This document shows, in pieces, positions 1 to 5,199 of a stretch of 5,331 nucleotides of DNA. A model generated the notes under the pieces. It was given only the letters and a program-made list of their open reading frames with translations. It searched no databases and had not been told where the DNA came from. This DNA is from CAXRGH01 sp964230195 (lineage in GTDB: Bacteria > Pseudomonadota > Gammaproteobacteria > Enterobacterales > Alteromonadaceae): assembly GCA_964230195.1 (NCBI GenBank), contig CAXRGH010000243.1:1-5331 (forward strand), in the 5' to 3' direction. A program made the position numbers and the translations under genes. The first letter of the stretch is position 1, and every line of letters begins with the position of its first letter.

Positions 1-83
1 ACTACAAAGGAAAATACAACAGGCCCAAAGAAAAAAGGGCGCGTATTTTATCTGAGTTATTGGCTAATGGGAATGGTTAAATT

Positions 84-119
84 TTCCGCAATTATACTCT
101 AGATGTAGAACTCGATCGC
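84..119 (-). promoter_or_regulatory. Possible leftward promoter for mnmG
   Basis: On the minus strand 91-96 reads TATAAT, a perfect -10 hexamer. At 17-base spacing the -35 position (114-119) reads GCGATC, which is a poor match and contains a GATC. Transcription would run left, away from the origin, into the place where mnmG (gidA) is found beside oriC in related bacteria. No mnmG coding sequence is visible in 1-90, so the gene would begin outside the window. The call rests on one hexamer and on context. Confidence 0.45.
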
Positions 120-120
120 G

Positions 121-240
121 GTTTATTAAATTAAGGATCTTTAAAGATCTTTTATTTTTATATTTATTAAGCTAACGATCTTTTGTGTATAACAGTATTT
201 TTAATATATAAAACATAATGTTATAGCGATAATAAGTAGT
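121..240. other. DNA unwinding element with 13-mer repeats
   Basis: By count, 98 of these 120 bases are A or T. Three GATCT-started 13-mers lie inside, at 136-148, 146-158 and 177-189. The middle one (GATCTTTTATTTT) fits the E. coli consensus GATCTnTTnTTTT exactly; the other two share only the GATCT head and T-rich start. The first two are joined as a perfect 14-base palindrome, GATCTTTAAAGATC (136-149). A second A+T stretch (about 196-240) follows the DnaA box at 184-192. This is where DnaA would melt the strands and the helicase would be loaded. Confidence 0.85.
184..192 (-). promoter_or_regulatory. DnaA box beside the unwinding element
   Basis: The plus strand reads TGTGTATAA, so the minus strand is TTATACACA, the same sequence as the R2-type box of E. 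coli. It overlaps the end of the third 13-mer (177-189). By position it corresponds to E. coli R1, the box nearest the unwinding element, and has the same orientation relative to it. Confidence 0.8.
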
Positions 241-290
241 GGAATAAGGGATCGGTAACAGGGGATCTATCTTGTGAATATATTGGGTAT

Positions 291-299
291 TTATCCACA
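291..299 (+). promoter_or_regulatory. Consensus DnaA box
   Basis: TTATCCACA matches the high-affinity DnaA box at all nine positions. It lies about 100 bases to the mioC side of the box at 184-192 and faces the opposite way. It is probably the strongest DnaA site in the origin. Confidence 0.9.
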
Positions 300-340
300 T
301 GACGAATTAAGACGAAATGTATCCCGATCCTGATCAAAGG

Positions 341-349
341 TTATACACA
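341..349 (+). promoter_or_regulatory. DnaA box (TTATACACA type)
   Basis: TTATACACA has one change from the consensus and is identical to the R2-type box. It has the same orientation as the perfect box, starts 50 bases after that box starts, and is followed by GATC sites at 353 and 361. Confidence 0.8.
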
Positions 350-364
350 AGTGATCTGCAGATC

Positions 365-373
365 ATATCCACA
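365..373 (+). promoter_or_regulatory. Probable DnaA box, one mismatch
   Basis: ATATCCACA differs from TTATCCACA only at the first base. It has the same orientation as the boxes at 291 and 341 and starts 24 bases after the latter, directly after the GATC at 361-364. A weaker site is likely, since the first T is normally well kept. Confidence 0.55.
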
Positions 374-397
374 TGCTTGATCAATTTGTGATCCGGC

Positions 398-406
398 TGG
401 GGATAA
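398..406 (-). promoter_or_regulatory. Possible DnaA box, one mismatch
   Basis: The plus strand reads TGGGGATAA, one base from TGTGGATAA. It faces the same way as the box at 184-192, and would mark the mioC-side end of the origin. A single match of this quality is weak alone; its position in a DnaA-box cluster raises it. Confidence 0.45.
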
Positions 407-416
407 ATTGGTGATT
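404..416 (-). promoter_or_regulatory. Weak IHF-like site
   Basis: The minus strand reads AATCACCAATTTA, which agrees with WATCAANNNNTTR at eight of its nine fixed positions and is followed by an A/T tract at 415-424. It overlaps the possible DnaA box at 398-406. E. coli has its IHF site nearer the unwinding element, so the position here is not the textbook one. The match is too short to be firm. Confidence 0.2.
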
Positions 417-438
417 AATTTTTTAGGGCTACGCGGAA

Positions 439-459
439 AAGCCCGTATTACGCGGGCTT
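439..459 (-). terminator. Hairpin terminator of the DUF4097 gene
   Basis: AAGCCCG (439-445) and CGGGCTT (453-459) form a perfect 7-bp stem around a 7-base loop. Read on the minus strand, the stem ends in a short run of four T (440-437) before CC. It lies 20 bases after the stop codon at 480-482. The T run is short, so termination may be partial. It would stop leftward transcripts before the DnaA-box region of oriC. Confidence 0.6.
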
Positions 460-473
460 CAAATTTGATCGCT

Positions 474-482
474 TGTGGATTA
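474..482 (-). promoter_or_regulatory. Outlying DnaA box over a stop codon
   Basis: The plus strand reads TGTGGATTA, one base from TGTGGATAA. Its last three bases (480-482) are the stop codon of the DUF4097 gene. It lies beyond the hairpin at 439-459 and may be part of the origin's outer edge or a chance match. Confidence 0.35.
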
Positions 483-1247
483 CTTTTTTTCAACGCGCAC
501 ACTACCACCTGAAGTATGCAGTTTTAATTTGGGACCACCGCCATTGATCTCGCCGCGAATAGATTGTTTTTTTACACGTCCATCCACATCAAATTCGCTT
601 CTGACTCGTCCTCCACTGGTTGATGCATCAAGATCAACACTAATATCGGATGGTAATTTAGCGGTAATCGACCCGCCTGATGTAGTTAAACTAGCGTCTT
701 GTTGAGGTTGTTGAGCGAAAATAACACTAATACTACCGCCTGATGTATGAGCATCGATTTCGCCAGCAATAGATTCGGTTTTTATTGAACCGCCTGACGT
801 ATGTAAATTGACGTCGCCTTCTACATCGCCAATAGAAATTGATCCGCCTGACGTATTAGCATCGATAGTGCCTATTAGATCGTCGATTCTGATGCTACCA
901 CCCGCCGTCATTACTTCAATATCGTATTCTTTTGGCACCGTGATATAGAACTTTACCTTTAGATTGTTCCAGCCACTTGCATTGTCTCTTTCACCTCGGA
1001 TCTCCAAACCTCGGCTACTTTCATCAAAGGTAACTTCAAATTCGTCTGCATCTCGGCCATTGATTTCAACGTCAACTTTGATTTCGTCACGGTTGTGAGT
1101 ATCAATGTCGATACTTCCTGAATCCGTCTTTAGATAGAGTCTGTCGCCGGGATCGGCTTCAAATTGGCGTTCTATGCTCTCGGCGTTTGCAAAACTAGTG
1201 GCAAGTAAAGTGAGTGCTGCAACAGCAGTAAATTTGTTAAGTGACAT
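480..1247 (-). CDS. Secreted DUF4097 beta-repeat protein
   Basis: The 255-residue product starts with a signal peptide: basic residue K5, hydrophobic core 6-19 and an A-N-A cleavage site (20-22), so it is probably exported to the periplasm or beyond. There is no lipobox. The rest is a DUF4097-type beta-strand repeat: a TxGGS or close motif recurs at 114, 132, 150, 168, 189, 210 (TSGGR) and 245, with a TDSGS variant at 41, often 18 residues apart, as expected for rungs of a right-handed or stacked beta fold. DUF4097 proteins have no settled function; many are envelope-associated. The ATG is set by a strong ribosome site (AAGGAGA) six bases upstream. It follows dnaC by 69 bases, where I see no convincing promoter, and ends in a hairpin next to oriC. 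It may be read through from the upstream operon. Confidence 0.85.
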   Translation of the reverse strand: MSLNKFTAVAALTLLATSFANAESIERQFEADPGDRLYLKTDSGSIDIDTHNRDEIKVDVEINGRDADEFEVTFDESSRGLEIRGERDNASGWNNLKVKFYITVPKEYDIEVMTAGGSIRIDDLIGTIDANTSGGSISIGDVEGDVNLHTSGGSIKTESIAGEIDAHTSGGSISVIFAQQPQQDASLTTSGGSITAKLPSDISVDLDASTSGGRVRSEFDVDGRVKKQSIRGEINGGGPKLKLHTSGGSVRVEKK

Positions 1248-1252
1248 AACAT

Positions 1253-1259
1253 TCTCCTT
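1253..1259 (-). promoter_or_regulatory. Strong ribosome binding site of the DUF4097 gene
   Basis: The minus strand reads AAGGAGA five bases before the ATG at 1247. This is the best Shine-Dalgarno match in the window and contrasts with the weak or absent ones at the tightly spaced genes upstream, suggesting separately tuned translation. Confidence 0.75.
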
Positions 1260-1316
1260 GGGGTTATGAATGCTATGTCGCAGTGTAGTAAAAAAAGGTT
1301 TAAAAGGTGGGAAAAA

Positions 1317-2138
1317 TTATCTTACTTGGTTTGGCTGATATCGGGGTTTTATATCCGTCGCTTCTGCTTCGCTAGTTTGCAATCCTTCACGGCGACTGGG
1401 ACCTGAAAACTTGACGCGGTAGGTGTCATATTCCTTGATGGACTCGAAACAATAGCGGCCCAGTGCGTGTTCTAATTCAGCCAAGTTGTGATTAGTGATC
1501 ATGATACAGTTTTTCTTATCTACTAAGCGTTGACGCAGCAAATTGCCTAACCAACTCTGTGTGTTTTTCTTCAGTACAGTTTCATTCACACACACTTCGT
1601 CTAGGATGAGCAGATCGACATCCAAAAGCTCTTCATAGGCTTCTCTAAACCGCTGGCTAATATTATCTTGTGCATTGTAGTCATAAGAATGGAATCGCAT
1701 TTCCAGCAAGCTAGAGAGTTGCCTGTAGAGCACAGTTACCTCGAACTGTTCTATCAACTGGTGCGCTATCGCTCCGGCTATGTGCGATTTCCCTCTTCCG
1801 TAATCACCGTAAAACAACATCATGTGAGATCCACTCTGACGCCAGGCTACGTCGTTGTGAGCGTGTATAAACGAGTCTGCAATGCTGACCGCTTCCATTA
1901 CATCTTCACTGTCGACGATAAGGTTATCAAAGGTCCATTTGGGATTCAGATCTGAGCGGCCATGAATGGATGTGATACGCTCCTTTTTGGTTGCCTGTTG
2001 GAGTTGCCTTACATCGCTATTGGCTTGCTGTTCATATTGCTTCTTCATAGTCTGATAATCTATGTATTCATCATCAGCCTGTACTTTCTTGCCCATCGCT
2101 CTGGCAAGATCCTCAATACGTTTTTTGATTGAATCCAT
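1317..2138 (-). CDS. dnaC: DnaC-like AAA+ replicative helicase loader
   Basis: The 273-residue product resembles E. coli DnaC (245 residues), which binds DnaB and places it on single-stranded DNA. After a helical N-terminus (1-52), likely the helicase-binding part, comes a stretch like the DnaC linker (about 53-92). The AAA+ module follows: Walker A GDYGRGKS (111-118), Walker B DLLILDEV (175-182) and sensor 1 ITNHN (214-218). The segment LGRYCFESIK (226-235) aligns with E. coli LGERVMDRMR, but the arginine-finger position appears to be serine. The frame is open to an ATG at 2222, which would overlap dnaT by 65 bases. I prefer the ATG at 2138: it has an AGG ribosome site seven bases upstream and lies 19 bases after dnaT, and the protein start then looks natural. 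Genes of this kind are thought to be phage-derived replacements for DciA. Confidence 0.88.
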   Translation of the reverse strand: MDSIKKRIEDLARAMGKKVQADDEYIDYQTMKKQYEQQANSDVRQLQQATKKERITSIHGRSDLNPKWTFDNLIVDSEDVMEAVSIADSFIHAHNDVAWRQSGSHMMLFYGDYGRGKSHIAGAIAHQLIEQFEVTVLYRQLSSLLEMRFHSYDYNAQDNISQRFREAYEELLDVDLLILDEVCVNETVLKKNTQSWLGNLLRQRLVDKKNCIMITNHNLAELEHALGRYCFESIKEYDTYRVKFSGPSRREGLQTSEAEATDIKPRYQPNQVR

Positions 2139-2145
2139 AATTGAA

Positions 2146-2150
2146 CCTGT
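2146..2150 (-). promoter_or_regulatory. Ribosome binding site deciding the dnaC start
   Basis: The minus strand reads ACAGG, with seven bases between it and the ATG at 2136-2138. It lies in the 19-base gap after the dnaT stop codon (TAG at 2158-2160) and supports the shorter dnaC start over the ATG at 2222, inside dnaT. Confidence 0.55.
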
Positions 2151-2157
2151 AATCAGT

Positions 2158-2814
2158 CTATTTTTTTCGTTGTTTACTAGCGTATTTTTCAACGAGTTTA
2201 CGCGCATTTTCATCGACTTCAATAGAAGCGGTAGGGCTAACGACCTGAGTCCCGACTTGTTTTTGGGGTGTCATGCCGATTGCGGTACGTTGGCGCTTTA
2301 TGTGTTGGGCAAATTTTTGAGTCCATTGAAACTGGGTATATTGAGTAATTGGACGACCGAGCCAATAGGCAATAAACTCGCCCAGCTCTTCTTTTGAATA
2401 CTCGCCGTCGATAATGCCAAGAAGCTGCGATAACTCTATAAATAAAGATTCATCTGGTTGCCAGCGCATTGTCATTGCATTGTGTGACTGGTGTAACGTT
2501 TCAAATTGGTTATGAGTGTCTAACATTAGTGGTAGAAACACTGCTACACCATTGAGAGACTGGTCGAAGTCTGTCTCTGACGAGAGGGAAATTAAATCCT
2601 TTTGCTCTAGCTCTCTCAAAAGCTCGTTTATTTCTCTACCTCGGCTATAGGTGTCTTTGCCACCGTTGAGCAATGCAATCATTGATTTGTAGTTGATGGG
2701 AGGCGTGCTAGCGGTTGCAGGATCTGCAAATGGCCTAAGGCCCAAGCAGTACAAGACTCTTGCGTCATTTGATAGGGGTTTAGTGAGCGCCTCGTATTCA
2801 GCTTTTGAGTACAT
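2158..2814 (-). CDS. dnaT: DnaT-like primosomal protein
   Basis: The 218-residue product carries a DnaT-type C-terminal domain at about 118-176: WQPDESLFIELSQLLG, then EELGEFIAYW and QWTQKFAQHI, which line up with E. coli WQPDADFIRL, EELASFIAYW and QWQQKLARSL. In E. coli this domain binds single-stranded DNA and works with PriB and DnaC in helicase loading. The N-terminal part (1-99) does not look like E. coli DnaT; its helices followed by LEQKDLISL suggest a winged-helix fold, as in phage replication proteins. The tail (about 177-218) is basic and probably flexible. The longest frame starts at 2841 and overlaps mioC by 25 bases; I prefer the ATG at 2814, which follows the mioC stop by two bases in the same TAAACATG junction seen before mioC. 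Neither start has a clear ribosome site. It probably acts with the dnaC product just downstream. Confidence 0.85.
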   Translation of the reverse strand: MYSKAEYEALTKPLSNDARVLYCLGLRPFADPATASTPPINYKSMIALLNGGKDTYSRGREINELLRELEQKDLISLSSETDFDQSLNGVAVFLPLMLDTHNQFETLHQSHNAMTMRWQPDESLFIELSQLLGIIDGEYSKEELGEFIAYWLGRPITQYTQFQWTQKFAQHIKRQRTAIGMTPQKQVGTQVVSPTASIEVDENARKLVEKYASKQRKK

Positions 2815-2816
2815 GT

Positions 2817-3248
2817 TTAGCTGATCTGGTCGGTTAACCATTCAACGGCTACATCTTCTGGGATAGGGTGCTGTAGTACGTCTATATGTAGAGGTGTTGC
2901 AAGTAACCTAGCCCCTTGCTGCTTAATCGTGTTTTCAATTGTCATAGCGCCAAAGCAAAAGGTATCGTAACTACTGTCACCAAGCCCAACGACAAATGCG
3001 TTGATTCCAGATAGATCTGCCTGCTGTAATTGTTTGTGAAACGGCTCTATGTTGTCTGGCAAATCACCGGCACCATGTGTTGAAGTACAGATAATCCAAG
3101 TACTTTCCATATTGGCTTGTTCAAGGTTTGGCGTCAGTTGAATATCAACGCTATCGCCATTGTTCTTTATGGTATCTGCCAACGCATCAGCAACGTATTC
3201 CGAAGCGCCTAATACTGAACCAACGAAAATAGAATAGTGATTAGCCAT
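2817..3248 (-). CDS. mioC: MioC flavodoxin-like protein
   Basis: The 143-residue product is a short-chain flavodoxin of the MioC type (E. coli 147 residues). The FMN phosphate loop is SVLGASEY (11-18), and the flavin-side loops are TSTHGAGDLPDN (55-66) and VGLGDSSYDTFC (87-98), all close to E. coli MioC; the C-terminal IPEDVAVEWL (129-138) is also typical. MioC binds FMN and has been linked to electron supply for biotin synthase in E. coli; its role here is inferred. It starts two bases after the mnmE stop with no clear ribosome site, so translational coupling is likely. In E. coli mioC directly borders oriC and is transcribed toward it; the direction is the same here, but three genes lie between. 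Confidence 0.93.
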   Translation of the reverse strand: MANHYSIFVGSVLGASEYVADALADTIKNNGDSVDIQLTPNLEQANMESTWIICTSTHGAGDLPDNIEPFHKQLQQADLSGINAFVVGLGDSSYDTFCFGAMTIENTIKQQGARLLATPLHIDVLQHPIPEDVAVEWLTDQIS

Positions 3249-3250
3249 GT

Positions 3251-4642
3251 TTATTTACCAATGCAAAATGAAGAAAAAATACGGCCTAACAGGTCGTCGG
3301 AAGTAAATTCACCAGTGATTTCAGACAGTGCTTGGTGGGCAAGGCGTAGCTCTTCAGCAAGTAATTCGCCTGCTAGGCTATCGTGAAGTTGCTGGTTACC
3401 AATATCCAAGTGATTTTCCGCTTGTTTTAACGCATCTAAATGACGACGTCTCGCTATGAATTGACCCTCTGTGGTTGCCTCTAAGCCCATTACGTCTGCT
3501 AAATGTTGCTTGAGTATATCGATACCATCTAACGTGTCGGCTGACAAACTGATTACGGTAAAGTCGCCGTGAAGCGATGTCACTGTGTTAAGAATGGCGG
3601 CTTCACCTGTTTGGTCAACTTTGTTTTTAATCACAGTAACAGGCATGCCTTTTGGCAACTTTTCCATAAAGTCCGGCCAAATGTCATATGGGTCAATAGT
3701 TGACGTTTCTGTACTGTCTACAACGAATAAAACACGATCGGCTTCATTGATTGCTTGCCAAGCGCGTTCAATACCAATTTGCTCTACTTTATCTGGGGAT
3801 TCACGTAAACCCGCGGTATCAATGATGTGCAATGGCATACCATCAATGTTGATATGTTCTTTTAGCACATCACGAGTTGTCCCCGCGATATCGGTAACGA
3901 TAGCGCTATCTTTACCGGCAAGCGCATTGAGCAAACTTGATTTTCCTGCGTTAGGTTTGCCCGCAATAACCACTTGCATACCTTCTCTTAGCAGAGAGCC
4001 TTGTTGTGCCTGTTTTTGTACTTGGCACAAAGTGCTGATGATTTGTGCTAGGTCTTTTGCGACTTTACCATCAGACAAGAAATCAATTTCTTCATCTGGG
4101 AAATCAATTGCCGCTTCAACATACATTCGCAAGTGGATAATTTCGTCAGATAATGCCTGAATTTTGTGGGAGAATTCCCCTTGTAACGAGCGCAATGCAC
4201 TCTTCGCCGCTTGTTTTGAACTCGCATCAATCAAGTCGGCAATGGCTTCTGCTTGTGCTAAATCGAGTTTGTCGTTGAGAAAGGCTTGCTCGCTAAACTC
4301 CCCTGGGTTTGCCAAGCGAACTCCATCAATTGCAAGCACAGCATCAATCAGCATATCCATGACGACCTGACCACCATGACCCTGCAATTCGAGCACATCC
4401 TCCCCGGTAAAGGAGTGAGGAGCAACAAATTGAATCGCCAGGCCTTGGTCTACAAGGGTGTTTTCTGCATCATAAAAACCAGTGTAAGTAGCGATTCTGG
4501 GCTTTAGTTCAGTTTTTAGGACGTGTTTAGCCACGTTTGTAGCGAGTGGTCCACTGATTCTAACTATACCCACACCGCCACGGCCCGGGGCAGTGGCTTG
4601 GGCGACGATGGTATCAGTGGCCAGAGATGCTGTTTCTTGCAT
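3251..4642 (-). CDS. mnmE: tRNA modification GTPase MnmE
   Basis: The 463-residue product is full length (E. coli 454). With MnmG it forms the complex that adds the carboxymethylaminomethyl or aminomethyl group to wobble uridine 34 of certain tRNAs. The N-terminal folate-binding domain (about 1-120) has [11 protein letters not shown] (21-31). The G domain is inserted in a helical domain: G1 GKPNAGKS (228-235), G2 around GTTRD (254-258), G3 DTAG (275-278), G4 NKVD (340-343) and a G5-like LSA (366-368). The C-terminal CIGK (460-463), whose cysteine is essential for modification in E. coli, is intact. It starts 12 bases after yajQ without a strong ribosome site. Its partner mnmG is expected just outside the left edge, across oriC. 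Confidence 0.97.
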   Translation of the reverse strand: MQETASLATDTIVAQATAPGRGGVGIVRISGPLATNVAKHVLKTELKPRIATYTGFYDAENTLVDQGLAIQFVAPHSFTGEDVLELQGHGGQVVMDMLIDAVLAIDGVRLANPGEFSEQAFLNDKLDLAQAEAIADLIDASSKQAAKSALRSLQGEFSHKIQALSDEIIHLRMYVEAAIDFPDEEIDFLSDGKVAKDLAQIISTLCQVQKQAQQGSLLREGMQVVIAGKPNAGKSSLLNALAGKDSAIVTDIAGTTRDVLKEHINIDGMPLHIIDTAGLRESPDKVEQIGIERAWQAINEADRVLFVVDSTETSTIDPYDIWPDFMEKLPKGMPVTVIKNKVDQTGEAAILNTVTSLHGDFTVISLSADTLDGIDILKQHLADVMGLEATTEGQFIARRRHLDALKQAENHLDIGNQQLHDSLAGELLAEELRLAHQALSEITGEFTSDDLLGRIFSSFCIGK

Positions 4643-4654
4643 AAATGAATATAT

Positions 4655-5137
4655 TTAGTCTCTGAAGTTGTTAAATTGAAACGGTTGTCCAAGTTCAGCC
4701 GTTTTCACTAGTGAGATTACTTCTTGTAGGTCGTCGCGCTTTTTACCAGTTACTCTAAGCTGGTCGCCTTGAATTGAGGTTTGTACTTTGATTTTTGCGT
4801 CTTTGACCATTTTCACGATTTTCTTCGCAACGGCTTGTTCAATACCTTCTTTAAAACCAATAGATTGACGGAATATTTTTCCGTGATGGGTTGGCTTTTG
4901 AACATCCAACGCCGAGGTATCAAGGTTTCGTTTCGCACAAGCATTGCGGAACATGGATTCCATTTGCTGCAACTGAAATTCAGCTTCAGCAGACATAAGT
5001 ACAGCTTTATCTTTGAATTCAAAGCTGGCTTCAACGCCTCTAAAATCAAAACGTGTGCTTAATTCTCGTTCTGCGTTTTGAGTGGCATTGCGAACTTCTT
5101 CCATATCGAGTTCGGAAACAATATCAAATGATGGCAC
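4655..5137 (-). CDS. yajQ: YajQ family nucleotide-binding protein
   Basis: The 160-residue product matches YajQ (about 160-163 residues) over its length: MPSFDIVSE (1-9), TRFDFRG (28-34), [20 protein letters not shown] (117-136) and the C-terminus [10 protein letters not shown]. The fold is two ferredoxin-like domains that bind RNA or nucleotides; a Xanthomonas member has been reported as a cyclic di-GMP-binding regulator. The role in this organism is unknown. The start is GTG, fixed by the conserved N-terminus and by a GAGGA ribosome site seven bases upstream. It follows the yidC stop by 62 bases, which hold a hairpin, and leads directly into mnmE. yajQ is not normally a neighbour of yidC and mnmE in E. 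coli. Confidence 0.95.
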   Translation of the reverse strand: MPSFDIVSELDMEEVRNATQNAERELSTRFDFRGVEASFEFKDKAVLMSAEAEFQLQQMESMFRNACAKRNLDTSALDVQKPTHHGKIFRQSIGFKEGIEQAVAKKIVKMVKDAKIKVQTSIQGDQLRVTGKKRDDLQEVISLVKTAELGQPFQFNNFRD

Positions 5138-5144
5138 AGTCGTG

Positions 5145-5149
5145 TCCTC
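5145..5149 (-). promoter_or_regulatory. Ribosome binding site for the GTG start of yajQ
   Basis: The minus strand reads GAGGA, with seven bases between it and the GTG at 5135-5137. It supports the non-ATG start, which the conserved protein start MPSFDIVSE also requires. Confidence 0.7.
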
Positions 5150-5160
5150 GTAATGATGAA

Positions 5161-5183
5161 TCAGCCCGCATATAGCGGGCTGA
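5161..5183 (-). terminator. Hairpin between yidC and yajQ
   Basis: TCAGCCCGC (5161-5169) and GCGGGCTGA (5175-5183) form a perfect 9-bp stem with a 5-base loop. On the minus strand it begins 16 bases after the yidC stop and is followed by TTCATCATTA, which is T-rich but broken. It may end or weaken transcription from yidC, or act as a processing or attenuation site. No separate promoter for yajQ is evident in the remaining space, so some read-through is likely. Confidence 0.6.
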
Positions 5184-5199
5184 TTGGTGAAACATGAGT

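Larger units (their letters stand above)
114..416. other. oriC: Chromosomal replication origin (oriC)
   Basis: This gene-free stretch has the parts of an enterobacterial-type origin in the expected order. From the left come an A+T-rich unwinding region with GATCT-type 13-mers (136-189), a TTATACACA-type DnaA box touching the last 13-mer (184-192), a perfect TTATCCACA box (291-299), a second TTATACACA box (341-349) and weaker boxes at 365-373 and 398-406. GATC sites are dense throughout. The flanking genes agree: mioC, mnmE and yidC lie to the right and point toward the origin, as in E. coli, where mnmG lies on the unwinding side. The outer limits are my choice; the functional minimum could be shorter or could reach the box at 474-482. 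The identification is by motif and context. Confidence 0.92.
114..470. promoter_or_regulatory. Dense cluster of GATC (Dam/SeqA) sites
   Basis: GATC occurs at 114, 136, 146, 177, 250, 264, 326, 332, 353, 361, 379, 390 and 467, thirteen times in 357 bases, against about one per 256 expected by chance. Such clustering marks origins in bacteria that have Dam methylase and SeqA, which sequesters hemimethylated GATC pairs after initiation. Several pairs sit close together (326/332, 353/361, 379/390), which would suit SeqA binding. That the organism carries Dam and SeqA is inferred. Confidence 0.8.

Noticed and set aside
1..90. Start of mnmG within the window
   Set aside because: No minus-strand frame with an MnmG-like N-terminus is visible. 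The stretch is non-coding leader or spacer, with only a weak GCCC/GGGC pairing (23-40).
273..281. TGTGAATAT as a further DnaA box
   Set aside because: Two mismatches, including one in the core, make it no better than chance in A+T-rich DNA.
475..705. Plus-strand open frame of 76 codons near the end of the DUF4097 gene
   Set aside because: It lies wholly opposite a well-supported gene, starts at a chance ATG in the stop-codon region with no ribosome site, and its product resembles nothing I know.
673..854. CRISPR-like or tandem repeat array
   Set aside because: The repeated 11-mers are in frame with the DUF4097 coding sequence and encode its TSGGS turns; there are no unique spacers or cas genes.
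1260..1316. Promoter for the DUF4097 gene in the gap after dnaC
   Set aside because: TAGCAT is the best -10 candidate, but no acceptable -35 accompanies it. T-rich runs alone are not enough to call a promoter or a terminator.
1668..1955. Plus-strand open frame of 95 codons opposite dnaC
   Set aside because: It is antisense to the Walker A and Walker B coding region of dnaC, and has no ribosome site or recognisable domain.
2139..2222. N-terminal extension of the DnaC-like protein to the ATG at 2222
   Set aside because: It would overlap dnaT by 65 bases, has no ribosome site, and the added residues look like an out-of-frame reading of the DnaT tail.
3585..4160. Plus-strand open frame of 191 codons opposite mnmE
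   Set aside because: Its length is explained by the codon constraints of the mnmE GTPase domain on the other strand. The product is serine- and cysteine-rich low-quality sequence without a family match.
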